NCBI RefSeq assembly: GCF_037975245.1
Contig: NC_092580.1
Span: forward strand, 32,763,001 to 32,827,000
Source: Apostichopus japonicus
Lineage: Eukaryota; Echinodermata; Holothuroidea; Aspidochirotida; Stichopodidae
Reading direction: 5' to 3'
DNA length: 64,000 nt
Part shown: piece after piece, positions 10,685 to 19,307 of the stretch
How the letters are laid out: the number at the start of each line of letters is the position of its first letter
Position numbering within the stretch: the stretch's first letter is position 1
Program-made: the position numbers and the translations under genes
Notes under the pieces: generated by a model
The model's input: only the letters and a program-made list of their open reading frames with translations
Told to the model about the DNA's origin: nothing
The model's database searches: none

Positions 10685-12892
10685 AGTGAAAAAACTTCCA
10701 GCCTTCACCGGGATTCGAACCCGGGCCTCCCGCTTTGTACGCGGGCACCCTAACCAACTAGGCCATGGACGCTGATTGTATGTCCAGGGGTACGAAACCG
10801 GTAAGGAAGGACGTAATTTCACCGTAGGCGTTTTGACACCTGTATCGAACAATACTAGTTCTGTTTTTGGTGACATATTTTGTCTTACTCTAGAGATCAA
10901 ACATTATGCTAACCAACTCGAAAATCATATGTGATTCCTAAAGCCGGATCTCGAAAGAGATACTTTGAACAGGGGAGGAAGAGGAGGGAGGGGAGGGAGG
11001 GGAGGGAGGGTGGGGAGGGGAGGGAGGGGAGGGAGAGGAGGGAGGGAGGAAGAGGAGGGAGAGGAGAGATAGATGGAGGAAAAGTCGTTGAGCACGTGAT
11101 ATCGAGACCTGATATTGCTGCACACACCATAACTGTGCGTTAATTTGAAAGAATCAGTTGAATTTACAATTTCTACGAGCAAAGGTACTGAATATACATG
11201 TTATATATAGATAATTACATTCTGCTATGCACGTTATTAGTACATTAGTGTAGTCTTACAGAAAACTGACTGTTAGGACTATTCAAGTGAAATCAACTTA
11301 CTCTGATATCTGAATGAAAATCGGCAGACCTGAATACGCGTTTAAGAGATACACGTTTGCTTATGTGTGCTATAGTGTGTATGATTCTGTATGTGTGTGC
11401 GCCTACAATCAACCCACTGGAAAAAGGAAGAAATTTCCATGGTTACGGTGCCAGATAAAACTAATATGTTGATAATTTTCAATGAGACTAAACTTAAGGT
11501 AGTATCTATATATAGCATGGGCGGCGATCCGTACTTCCGAGTGGGAGGGATATGACCTTGTTCACTATCTAAGCGTAGCGCCACCATGGGTTGGCGCGAA
11601 GCGTACAAGAAAATTTGGGGATTTACAAACCCTCTAGATGGCCGGAAACGGCACTTGCCGAGGTTTCCAAGCGGCATATACCCAACTTTAAAATAGGGAT
11701 ATCATGTCCGAAATATCTCATAATCAGGATCCAAAATACTTTTTTTTTTAATTTCGGGTGTTATTTTGGGAAAATTGCAACTGTCAATCTTGTTTCAGGC
11801 GCTACGTTAGAATGTTCGAGAGCTCTTTGTATTATTCGATGAAGAAACTAGCCTCTTGCAGGCTATTATAGGCCTATACACATGCAATACACAATTACAC
11901 ATAGTTACATTCCTAGGTACCGATTGCTAGGGCATCCAGGTGAAACGTACGTGTATTAACAGGGGCGTCGGAAGCTATTTGGGATTGGTACGGAAGATCA
12001 GAGTGTGGCCATCTACCATAATTATCGGGGGGGGGGGGGGACGTTTGGAAGGTCAAACTATGCTACGCGCCACCATTGGTTGGCGCGTAGCATAATGGAG
12101 AAAATTTTGAAAAAATGCCTCCCAGATTGCAGGAAATGGCACTTCCCGAGCTTTTCTTCTGTGCATTCTCCCTTGTCTGTTTTTGTACCCGATTAATCTT
12201 CTGAAACACATTTTGAAGTATGTTTCATTTTGGTTCTTTATTTTTTGTCTTTTTTTCTTCTTAGTGCTACTTTTTTCTCCTTTTTTTGCGCCGTGAATAT
12301 TGGTCCGGCGAACCGCTCCGACGCCCCTAATTAAGCATTACCCTGGTAACATGAGATTCTCAGCTGTTCGAGGGAACATGTACGTGTGTAGGCCTACTAT
12401 AGGGCCTATATGAATACTATGAGGGTACATATATGTACTATATCAATACCGTGGGCGCAATAATACATTTTGCTGTTATAGGGCCAATGAAGCCTACAGT
12501 CAACTATTCTTGCTTTATAAAGACGATTTATTTGAAAAGATCGCACTGCGTTTATGGTAGGCTAGAAATGAAGCTAAAAAAGAGCCGTACATTCACGATG
12601 ATGCATAAATGAAGGCATGAAAATATTCTTATTCCTGGCATTTGGTGGGGGGATATGGTGTATTACATCCCCTCCACCCATTTTCATGGGGGGGATATAT
12701 CCCCCCCATCCCCCCCAGGATCGCCGCCCATGATATATAGACTTTCAGCTACACGTCAATTTTAATGACATAAGCAACAATTGAAAATATGAATTTCTGT
12801 CTAGCCTTGAAAGGAAATACTTTCTTTTTATTTCCACAGAATCGACAGACGAACCGGAGAAGGCCTATTACATAATTCAGTATACCATTTAA
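3408..12892 (+). CDS. Secreted Kazal/follistatin-like protein with acidic Ser/Asp tail (7 exons)
   Basis: Exons joined by frame and splice sites: 3408-3477, 5965-6237, 6982-7098, 8514-8561, 8958-8996, 9415-9441, 12840-12892 (stop TAA), giving 208 residues. Every intron is phase 1 with a GT donor and AG acceptor. Residues 1-16 form a signal peptide (MKFSLVMVLCLCASA), followed by a dibasic RKRK at 20-23 that may be a propeptide site. Exon 2 carries six cysteines at 54, 61, 74, 85, 92 and 107. The spacing C-x10-C-x6-C in the second half, with an aromatic before the fourth Cys, fits the SPARC/agrin/follistatin-type Kazal fold, but the loop lacks the usual GSD-type residues and the domain is divergent. 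Exons 3-6 encode a low-complexity Asp/Ser/Glu/Lys tail. A secreted acidic extracellular-matrix, mineral- or protease-binding role is possible, but function is unknown. The joins are inference, supported by perfect phase agreement across six introns. An extra exon in the long last intron cannot be excluded. Confidence 0.72.
3834..5620. mobile_element. hAT-like element inserted in a minisatellite, carrying a nested element
   Basis: A 1.79 kb element beginning CAGTGGCGTACCCAGG and ending CGTAGCTACGCCACTG. The flanking 8-mers are ATCAGCTC (3826-3833) and TTCAGCTC (5621-5628), identical at 7 of 8 positions. Internally it has the shared GCGCCACCA..TTGGCGCG module (about 3913-3955), and a second element is nested at 4322-4881. 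The open frames at 3969-4385, 4520-5038 and 5411-5641 lie within element sequence and show no domain. The insertion interrupts one unit of the tandem repeat of intron 1. Confidence 0.72.
4322..4881. mobile_element. Nested hAT-like element, CAGTGGCGG..CCGCCACTA
   Basis: About 560 bp from CAGTGGCGGAGCTAGGGG to GGACGCTCCGCCACTA, with the shared hairpin module at about 4385-4427. It is nested in the 3834-5620 element. It belongs to the same subfamily as the copy at 17162-17561: both share the ends, the phrase GGGGTATTGGTCAGG and long internal segments. The flanking 8-mers (TAGGTCGA and TAGGCCCG) match only partly, so the exact ends are less certain. Confidence 0.6.
6780..8130. repeat. Duplicated intron segments around exon 3
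   Basis: Sequence at about 6780-6890 (CACCCCATCTACCAC.., AATGCAG.CTCTGTCTTTGA) recurs at about 8036-8130. Between them, at 7320-7531 and 7532-7743, is a second, tandem duplication of about 212 bp marked by CTCACTAGCAGACAGGATAT. Both pairs flank exon 3 (6982-7098) of the secreted-protein gene, so local duplication has acted around this exon. No extra exon is evident in the copies. Confidence 0.65.
7147..7223. repeat. (TA)n microsatellite
   Basis: A nearly pure TA dinucleotide run of about 75 bp in intron 3 of the secreted-protein gene. It produces a spurious open frame of alternating Ile and Tyr on the minus strand. Confidence 0.95.
10354..10460. repeat. (TA)n microsatellite
   Basis: An interrupted TA run of about 105 bp immediately upstream of the SINE pair in the last intron of the secreted-protein gene. 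Confidence 0.9.
10461..10650 (+). mobile_element. tRNA-derived SINE fragment (plus orientation)
   Basis: It starts with a duplicated polymerase III B-box-like word GGTTCGATTCC, followed by a body containing TGGACGTTAAGTGG, and ends at a (CATA)n tail near 10650. The SINE at the end of the window has a similar GGACGTTAAATGG body word. The 5' part of the tRNA head is missing or replaced by the TA repeat. Confidence 0.6.
10651..10683. repeat. (CATA)n microsatellite between two SINEs
   Basis: About eight CATA units. It lies where a plus-strand and a minus-strand SINE meet tail to tail, so it probably derives from their A/T-rich 3' tails. Confidence 0.8.
10684..10775 (-). mobile_element. tRNA-derived SINE head (pseudo-tRNA)
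   Basis: On the minus strand, about 10772 down to 10697 folds like a tRNA: an A-box (TGGCCTAGTTGGTTAGGG), an anticodon stem CCCGC/GCGGG with loop GTACAAA, and a canonical T-arm GGTTCGAATCC. The loop would give anticodon ACA, which is not a normal Cys anticodon, and the acceptor stem pairs poorly. It is followed by a short tail into (TATG)n. It is therefore a SINE promoter or tRNA pseudogene rather than a working tRNA. Confidence 0.7.
10974..11080. repeat. GGGA/GGAG-rich purine tract
   Basis: About 105 bp of (GGGAGG)n-like polypurine on the plus strand. It yields overlapping low-complexity open frames on both strands that are not genes. It could form a triplex or G-quadruplex, and lies in the last intron of the secreted-protein gene. 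Confidence 0.85.
11516..12732. mobile_element. hAT-like element with perfect 8 bp TSD, carrying a nested element
   Basis: A 1217 bp element bounded by perfect 15 bp inverted repeats CATGGGCGGCGATCC and GGATCGCCGCCCATG, flanked by identical 8 bp duplications ATATATAG (11508-11515 and 12733-12740). It contains the shared GCGCCACC..TTGGCGCG module (about 11570-11608) and a nested smaller element (about 11960-12329). No transposase ORF. It lies in the last intron of the secreted-protein gene, 107 bp before its last exon. Confidence 0.88.
11960..12329. mobile_element. Nested small hAT-like element, CAGGGGCGTCGGA ends
   Basis: About 370 bp running from CAGGGGCGTCGGAAGC to CGCTCCGACGCCCCTA, with a partial hairpin module at 12063-12093. 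It is nested in the 11516-12732 element. The flanks share only TATTAA/AATTAA-like sequence, so the target duplication is not certain. Confidence 0.6.
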
Positions 12893-13055
12893 AGGGTTAT
12901 ACATTATAAGATATACATATATTCATATGTATGCTTTATATCAAGTAGTGGGATTTTTAGTTTCTCTATATGCCAGGGTTCCTTTTCATTTAGTAGTAAC
13001 TTGACTTTGTATTTGATTACCAATGCCAACTGTTTAATATACAGAAATAGAGCAA

Positions 13056-13061
13056 AATAAA
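13056..13061 (+). terminator. Polyadenylation signal AATAAA of the secreted-protein gene
   Basis: A perfect AATAAA about 165 bp after the TAA stop of the seven-exon secreted-protein gene, in an A/T-rich 3' UTR-like stretch. It is the nearest good signal. Its use is inferred. Confidence 0.5.
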
Positions 13062-13934
13062 ACTTAACGAAACGTCAAGAAACGATGCCCTGCACTATAT
13101 ATATATATTAAATTAAATTTGGATTAGTTTAGAATTCTACATTTTCCTAGGGTATGTTTCACTTCTATAAACACATAATCACATCATTTCAACAAATGGC
13201 CATGGTTTTGAGAAAGTGAGTATACATTATTCTCTACCATACACCCCCCTGCCCCCGGGCGGGGGGGGTAATTAACTGACCACGAGGCTGTTGGTCCTTC
13301 ACTCAACACCTCTCGACAGGCCTGCTCCTGACATTAATTACTTGTCTTAATTACTCGTTATTAATTAACCGCTCATTAGATCGAAGACAATCACACTTTT
13401 AATTATACGTTAGTTGTTTAGCGGAACATATATTAGCATATATACGTCAACTATTGACTAAGGTATACGTTTATACTTTGGACTAATAATAATAATAATC
13501 GGGAAAAGTCCATACGCTATTGTACAACGCTGCAGCAAATAACTCAATAGAGTAAACAAAGTTTATCATGATAAGGAATTAACACAGGTATGTATCTGAA
13601 TTATCAGAGACAACACGTGTATTTATTCACTATACGGTCATGACAATGTTCCTGTTTGTTCTGACTCTTAATACGTCAAACTGATTTTGATCAATAATAC
13701 AAATGAAACATATACGAGTAATATATGATGATAAATGCCCCGAACTGCCTTCATGCACAAGGAAAGACGTCGTTACACTAGGGAGTTGTTCCATAACAAC
13801 TCCCTGGTTATACATGCATATACTATACAGCAATAACAGTGCATTCACCTGAAATGCCAATGGAAGTCCCTAAATGATCATACTGAAGTTCTTTTGTCAT
13901 TTTTGTTTGCATTTGAAGACGATGAAATCACCTA
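13062..13934. other. Intergenic, no gene seen
   Basis: A+T-rich sequence with a CCCCCGGGCGGGGG palindrome near 13251-13269 and TTAATTA repeats at about 13330-13370. The phrase CGCTATTGTACAAC near 13513 resembles one near 26303 and may mark an old interspersed repeat. I find no exon. Confidence 0.5.
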
Positions 13935-13942
13935 TAAACAAG

Positions 13943-14541
13943 CAAGGGCGGCGGAAGCACTTTTAATCTGAGGGGGCACCGACATCAAAGGGCACTTTGC
14001 AGAAATTCGATTGGACTGATGTAGCCTTATATTTAGTATCCTTTATAACTCTTATTGTATTATCTTATTTGCGTATACACATCACTCCATCAACGCCCCT
14101 CCCCCACCCCATCTTTCAAGAAAAATATGCATACTAGCACTGCAATATCCAATGTGCAAATTGGGAAACAAGGAACAAGTTTTCTATTGAGACAAAATGA
14201 GGTGAAATCATGCTAGAAACAATTTTTTCCATTCGAAATAGCTTTGAGTTTGACCCACATAAATTCATTAAAAGTCAGGGGCGTTGCCAGGATTTGCAAA
14301 GTTGTATGCACGACTATCTGAGCGGAGCGCCACCATCAGTTGGCGCGGAGCGTACAAGAAAATTTTTGGTTTTACAAACCCCTCAGATGGCCGGAATCGG
14401 CCCTTCCCGAGTGTTCATTCTGGTTCCCTGGCCTCTTGCTAACTTGAGACACCTCAGTTTTTATGAAGAAAAAGGGCACACTTTTAACCTGAGGAAAAGT
14501 GGGGGCACGTGCCCCCTGTGCCCCCGGTTCCGCCGCCCTTG
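13943..14541. mobile_element. hAT-like element, CAAGGGCGGCGGAA ends
   Basis: A 599 bp element starting CAAGGGCGGCGGAAGC and ending GTTCCGCCGCCCTTG, flanked by TAAACAAG (13935-13942) and TAAGCAAG (14542-14549), identical at 7 of 8 positions. It contains the shared hairpin module at about 14311-14354. Open frames inside are non-coding. Confidence 0.8.
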
Positions 14542-14549
14542 TAAGCAAG

Positions 14550-16544
14550 ACCAGTATCGCTGAAGAACCTCAGCTAAGCTTCTTTTGAGAAATTTGTTTT
14601 GATTAGTAATATTTTTGACGGTGTCATGTCCTTTCCTCCCATGCATGCATCTCTCTTTTCCCTTGCCTTATATGCTCCTTGTTAGCAAACATAGTTACAA
14701 TGTTAGAAAGTTGTAAACATTTGTTCTGAAAAAAAGATATAAAGATAAATGTAATTCGCTTTTATTGAAATGAACAATGATAAAAGTTTGAAATATATTT
14801 GAAATATCAAAAGGCTGTAATTAACGTTTAAGTTGTGTTCTTGAATACTTGAAATAAAGGCTGCCTTTGTAATAAATATTTAAACCAGAATGTAAAACTG
14901 TATCGAGGTCTTATGGATGACTTCATCGGAACAGGGGGTGAGCAAATGTTATCCCTGTAAGATATCATGACAAAGCTTTGTTTATATGAGTCTAGCAGAT
15001 ACTGTTGATCTTTTTCATGAATTTTGACCTTCACGAAATCAATACATTTATTATCAATATGATACATTCTCATGGAGGTAGGAGACTAGTCAATATTACA
15101 TTTCCTTAGGTATGGTGGTCACAATGTTTTCACATTTGAGCTAGTTGACGTCAAATGACTTCGGCCTAATATCAAGCAGCGGAGTAACGATGAGTCTGGG
15201 GCCCCTAGGTTCAGGGAAGGAAGGGCCCCCCTGGCCGCTGCGTAGAATCAACCGATGTGCACGCAGCGCACATCACGAGCGCGGAGCGAGAAGTCCCAAA
15301 GGCGTGGGTCCAGGGCCCGCCTTAGGGCCCTGGAAGCTCTGGGGTTCTACAAGCTCTCTGGTGCAATCTAAGCCGTATATGGAACATTTCGTGGTGATTT
15401 TATCGACTGAGATTTTGGAGAAAATCTGCGTTCATAGACACATTTTTGGTCCGCCTTGTCTGTCATACTGGGAAAATGAAAAAATATGTTGCAAAGCTAG
15501 AATACATTAAGAGATTGAAAGGACAATAAGACCAAATGACCAATGTCCAATTAACATAAACATGTATATTTTCACCCGTGGCGTAACTCCCGTGGACAAA
15601 TGGTATCCAAGTTCCCGAGAACTTGGAAAGGCTAGAGCTTGAATTTTCTGAAGCATCGGCGATTTGGCCGATAGCTGAGGAAAGCATCAGCCAAAGGGGT
15701 TCAAAATATGCCAAATTTGTGTCATTTGGCCAGTTATCGGCCAATGTCATTTGGCAACCCTGACCGAGAGCGAATTCATTGAAATTAGAGATATCAAGGG
15801 GTATGTCCAACAAAGAAGGGGTAACCTACATTTTTCCGTTACAGGTACAAGGTTTTCCCTCTTTATCCTGATAACTTCAAATGACTCTTGACCTCCAATA
15901 AAAACAATAAGGTCCCTATCTAATACGGGCAACCAACATGCCAAGTATAAGGGTTGCCAATTGGATACACTTTGGAGATTATGGGTGCAACACGAATTAG
16001 GCAGTGCACACACATACATACCGAACATATGCACAAAGGCGTATTTCCTGCTTTGCCTATATATACTCACACACGCTATCGGAGTTCATAAGTTTGGATT
16101 GTCATTGGATCTATACTGTCACGAACTCATTTGATGCAATAGATCGTTGTACTTATTACTAGGGATAAGCTATACCCCATGCATTGCAAACACAAAGAAC
16201 CAACAGTATACTTCGTAGTTTTCATTCTTGCAATAAGAAAAACGAAAAACGTAATAAAATATTCCTTTTGTACATCTGCTAAACTGTGGATATCATGTTT
16301 GATGCACCTCATCAAAACGTCAATTTACATGTTCCTTCTACGCTTCCGTACCAAATCAGTGTTTTATGAATACTGAGAATATTTCACTTAACATTCAGCT
16401 ATAAATATATAAGCTGTATCATGGATTGACGTACGTAATTAAGTCAAAGGTCATTTTCAATTTGATAATATACAAAGTGTTGAGTTAAATCATAGTAAGG
16501 CAAATTTTGATATCGCGTTATCATATATAAGAATTAACCATTCA
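14550..16544. other. Intergenic with GC-rich repeat remnant
   Basis: No gene seen. At about 15178-15365 is a GC-rich block starting CAGCGGAGTAACGATGAG, with a GGGCCC..TTAGGGCCC hairpin and GTGCACGCAGCGCAC. A similar GGGCCCGCTTAGGGCCCC hairpin occurs at about 53050. It looks like a decayed transposon whose other end I cannot find. Another start-like word (GTGGCGTAACTCCCG) is near 15580. Open frames at 15145-16070 overlap on both strands without recognisable protein features. Confidence 0.45.
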
Positions 16545-16844
16545 GATCGAGTACGGCCAGGTCGATAACGCGGAAACGCGGAAACCGCGGAAATCGAGAA
16601 ACCGGGTTCGATATCAACGGTTTCCGCGTTATCGACCTTGCTATTAAATAGCAAGGTTGAAAACGCGGAAACCGTGGAAACGAGAGGAATTTGTCTAGGG
16701 AGGGAGACGAAGTTTTCTGGGCGCATTTCAGCCTATATTCGCCAGGAAGGGGTGCGGGTTTAAAGCTTTCTCACTAAATGTAGGTCGAAAACGCGGAAAT
16801 AGTACTTTACAATGGATGAGTTAGATTATTTTGTCAAGGGAGGG

Positions 16845-17905
16845 CAGGCGCGGCGGAACGGAAAAATTATTGGGGGGGCTAATGTGTGGAGACTATCTAA
16901 GCGGAGCGCCACCATCGGTTGGCGCGGAGCGTACAAGAAAATTTTGGGTTTTTTCAAACCCCCAGATGGCCGGAAACGGCCCTTCCCGAGTGTTTTATGC
17001 TGCGAATACCTAGCCCTAACATATGGGTCTCAAGCCTGCAATTTCTCAGATTGCACGTAAAAGTCTGTAAAATCATTGTAATTTGTATATTCGATGGTGT
17101 TTTAAGAGAGTAGCTATTACTCGTAGTGTACTCGCAAAGATGTTTTTGAGTGTGGTAAGGGCAGTGGCGGGGCTAGGGGTATTGGTCAGGGTGGGCAAGA
17201 ATGGTCTGTAGGGGCGCTTTCGACACTATCTAAGCGGAGCGCCACCACAGGTTGGCGCGGAGCGTACAGAAAATTTTTGAGTAAAGATACTCCCTAGATT
17301 GCAGGAAATGACCCTTTCCGGGCCTTGCTAATTTGCAGATAAACGGTGAATAAAAAGGTGTCGTCGCCATTTTGTCGGAAAATTACACCAACAGAATATG
17401 ACAAATGTCAATAAGTATATGAGAGCGCAATAAAATAGTCAATAATCGCGAATAAGTAAAAAGTAGTGAAAAGCTGAAAAGGGCGCCAGCAGTCCATTTG
17501 AGTCCGTCAGGGGGGGGGGGGCATCCGCCCCCTGACTGTATATATGGACGCTCCGCCACTAAGTAAGGGGATGTTGGAGAACTGGCTGAAATGAGGCAGT
17601 CATTGGCCTAAGACGAAGTTGTGTTACGCTTACCGGTACTCACACTCACTGCTTCCACTTTTCACGGGGCGTGAAGACGCGGTTGGGGTGACAATGTGGT
17701 CTATAGCCAGGGGACGGGCCGAGGGTCCCCCAGCAATTACTAAAATTATTACACCTATATAGTATACGTGTGCATCGGACAGATCGACAAGTATGCATTG
17801 AAAAATTGGCAGATGCACGTTTCGGAGCCTTGGTAAATATTGGGGGGGCTTATCATGCATTTGCCCCCTCAACTTTTTCAAGCCCCCCCGGTTCCGCCGC
17901 CACTG
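16845..17905. mobile_element. hAT-like element nested in the foldback arm
   Basis: A 1061 bp element from CAGGCGCGGCGGAACGG to CCGGTTCCGCCGCCACTG, with a perfect 8 bp duplication AGGGAGGG (16837-16844 and 17906-17913). The target sequence is part of a foldback repeat unit, proving that it inserted after the foldback array formed. It holds the shared hairpin module at about 16891-16933 and a further nested element at 17162-17561. Confidence 0.85.
17162..17561. mobile_element. Second-level nested hAT-like element
   Basis: A 400 bp element CAGTGGCGGGGCTAGG to CGCTCCGCCACTA, flanked by GGTAAGGG (17154-17161) and AGTAAGGG (17562-17569), 7 of 8 identical. Same subfamily as 4322-4881, including the hairpin module at about 17226-17268. 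It sits inside the 16845-17905 element, itself inside the foldback transposon. Confidence 0.78.
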
Positions 17906-18961
17906 AGGGAGGGTAGTGTAGGTCGAAAACGCGGAAATGTTTTTTTTTTTTCAATGGCGAAACTAGAGGATTATGTCAAGACAGGATGAAAAAGTTTTTG
18001 GAGCGCATTTCAGCCAGTATGCGCCAGGAGGGTGGGAAGGGCTTAGGTTTTTTTTTATACTAAATGCAGGTCGAAAACGCGGAAATTTTTTTTACACAAT
18101 GAATTGCGAAACTAGAGGATTTGTTCAAGGGAGGGTGAAGACTTTTCGGCGCATTTCAGTCAATATGCGCCAGGGAGGTGATGGGGTTGTAGGCTTTTGC
18201 CCTAACTGCATGTCGAAAACGCGGAAATGTTTTTTTTTATACAATGGCGAAACTAGATGATTTGTCAAGGGAAGGTGAAAAAGTGTTTAGGTGCATTTCA
18301 GCTGTAATGCACCAAGAAGTGGCGGGGGGTAGAAGATTTTATTTCACTAAATGCCGGTCGAAAACGTTTTTTGCAATTGCGAAACTAGAGGATTTGGTCC
18401 AGGGAGGGTTAAGAGCTTTCGGCGCATTTCAGTCAATATGCGCCAGGAAGGTGAGGGGGTGTAGGCTGTTTTTTTTTACTAAATGGAGGTCGAAAACGCG
18501 GAAATGTATTAAACAAAGGCGGAACTAGAGGAGTTTGCTAAGGGAGAGAAAAGGAGTGTTTTTGGCTGGCGCATTTCAGCCAAAATGCCAGGAAGGGGTG
18601 AGGAGGGATGTTGAGGCTTTTTCACTAAATGCAGATCGAAAAGCGGAAAAAGTGTTTGCCGATATGTGCAAGGATGGAGAGGGGGTATGAGACTTTTTTC
18701 AGTTAGTGTAGGTCGAAAACGCTGAAATGTTTTTTTTTCCACAACATTTGGCGAAACTAGATGATTTTTTTAAGAGTGGGTGAAAAAGTGTTTTGGGCGA
18801 ATTTTAGCCAATAGGCGCCAGGAAGGGGTCCGGTTGAGGTCTTTTCACTAAAGCCATGTCGTAAACGCGATTTTTTTAAAACAATGACGGAAATTCTCTA
18901 AATGCATGCAGGAAAAGTAAAGTAATGTTTTTGGCGCATTTCAGCCAACATGCGCCAAGAG

Positions 18962-19307
18962 CAAGGGCGTCGGAACCGGGGGCTGGGGGACGCCAGCCCC
19001 CCTGTGAAAAATATGGAGGGGCGGAAGTATCATTCCGCCCCCCCCCCCCCGCTTCGCAAGTCAGAAAACCCCTTTTTCATTTCCAAATGAGAAAAAAATC
19101 TCATTTGGAGCACCAAATTGCATCTAAGGCCAGGTGAAAATGCAAAATTATAAACAAAATGGAGTGGGTGGGTTGAAGTGTGCTATATTGCACCAAATTG
19201 CATCTGAGGCCACCTGGAAATGCAAAAAAAAATCCAAAGGGGGAGGGGACACATCAGTCTTCAGCCCCCCCCCCCCCCCCACTCAAAAGTTCCTTCCTAC
19301 GCCACTG
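18962..19307. mobile_element. Short hAT-like element nested in the foldback arm
   Basis: 346 bp from CAAGGGCGTCGGAACC to CTTCCTACGCCACTG, with a perfect 8 bp duplication GCCAAGAG (18954-18961 and 19308-19315) created in a foldback repeat unit. Its interior (CAAATTGCATCTGAGGCCAC, poly-C, CAAATGAGAAAAAAATC) is shared with the elements at 23163-23533 and about 30269-30690, a second subfamily without the GCGCCACC module. Confidence 0.87.

Noticed and set aside
10697-10772. Functional tRNA gene
   Set aside because: Anticodon ACA, a poorly paired acceptor stem, and linkage to a SINE-like tail.
10909-11182. Overlapping open frames on both strands in the purine tract
   Set aside because: Produced by the GGGAGG simple repeat. 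The translations are Pro/Leu/Ser or Arg/Glu/Gly low complexity.
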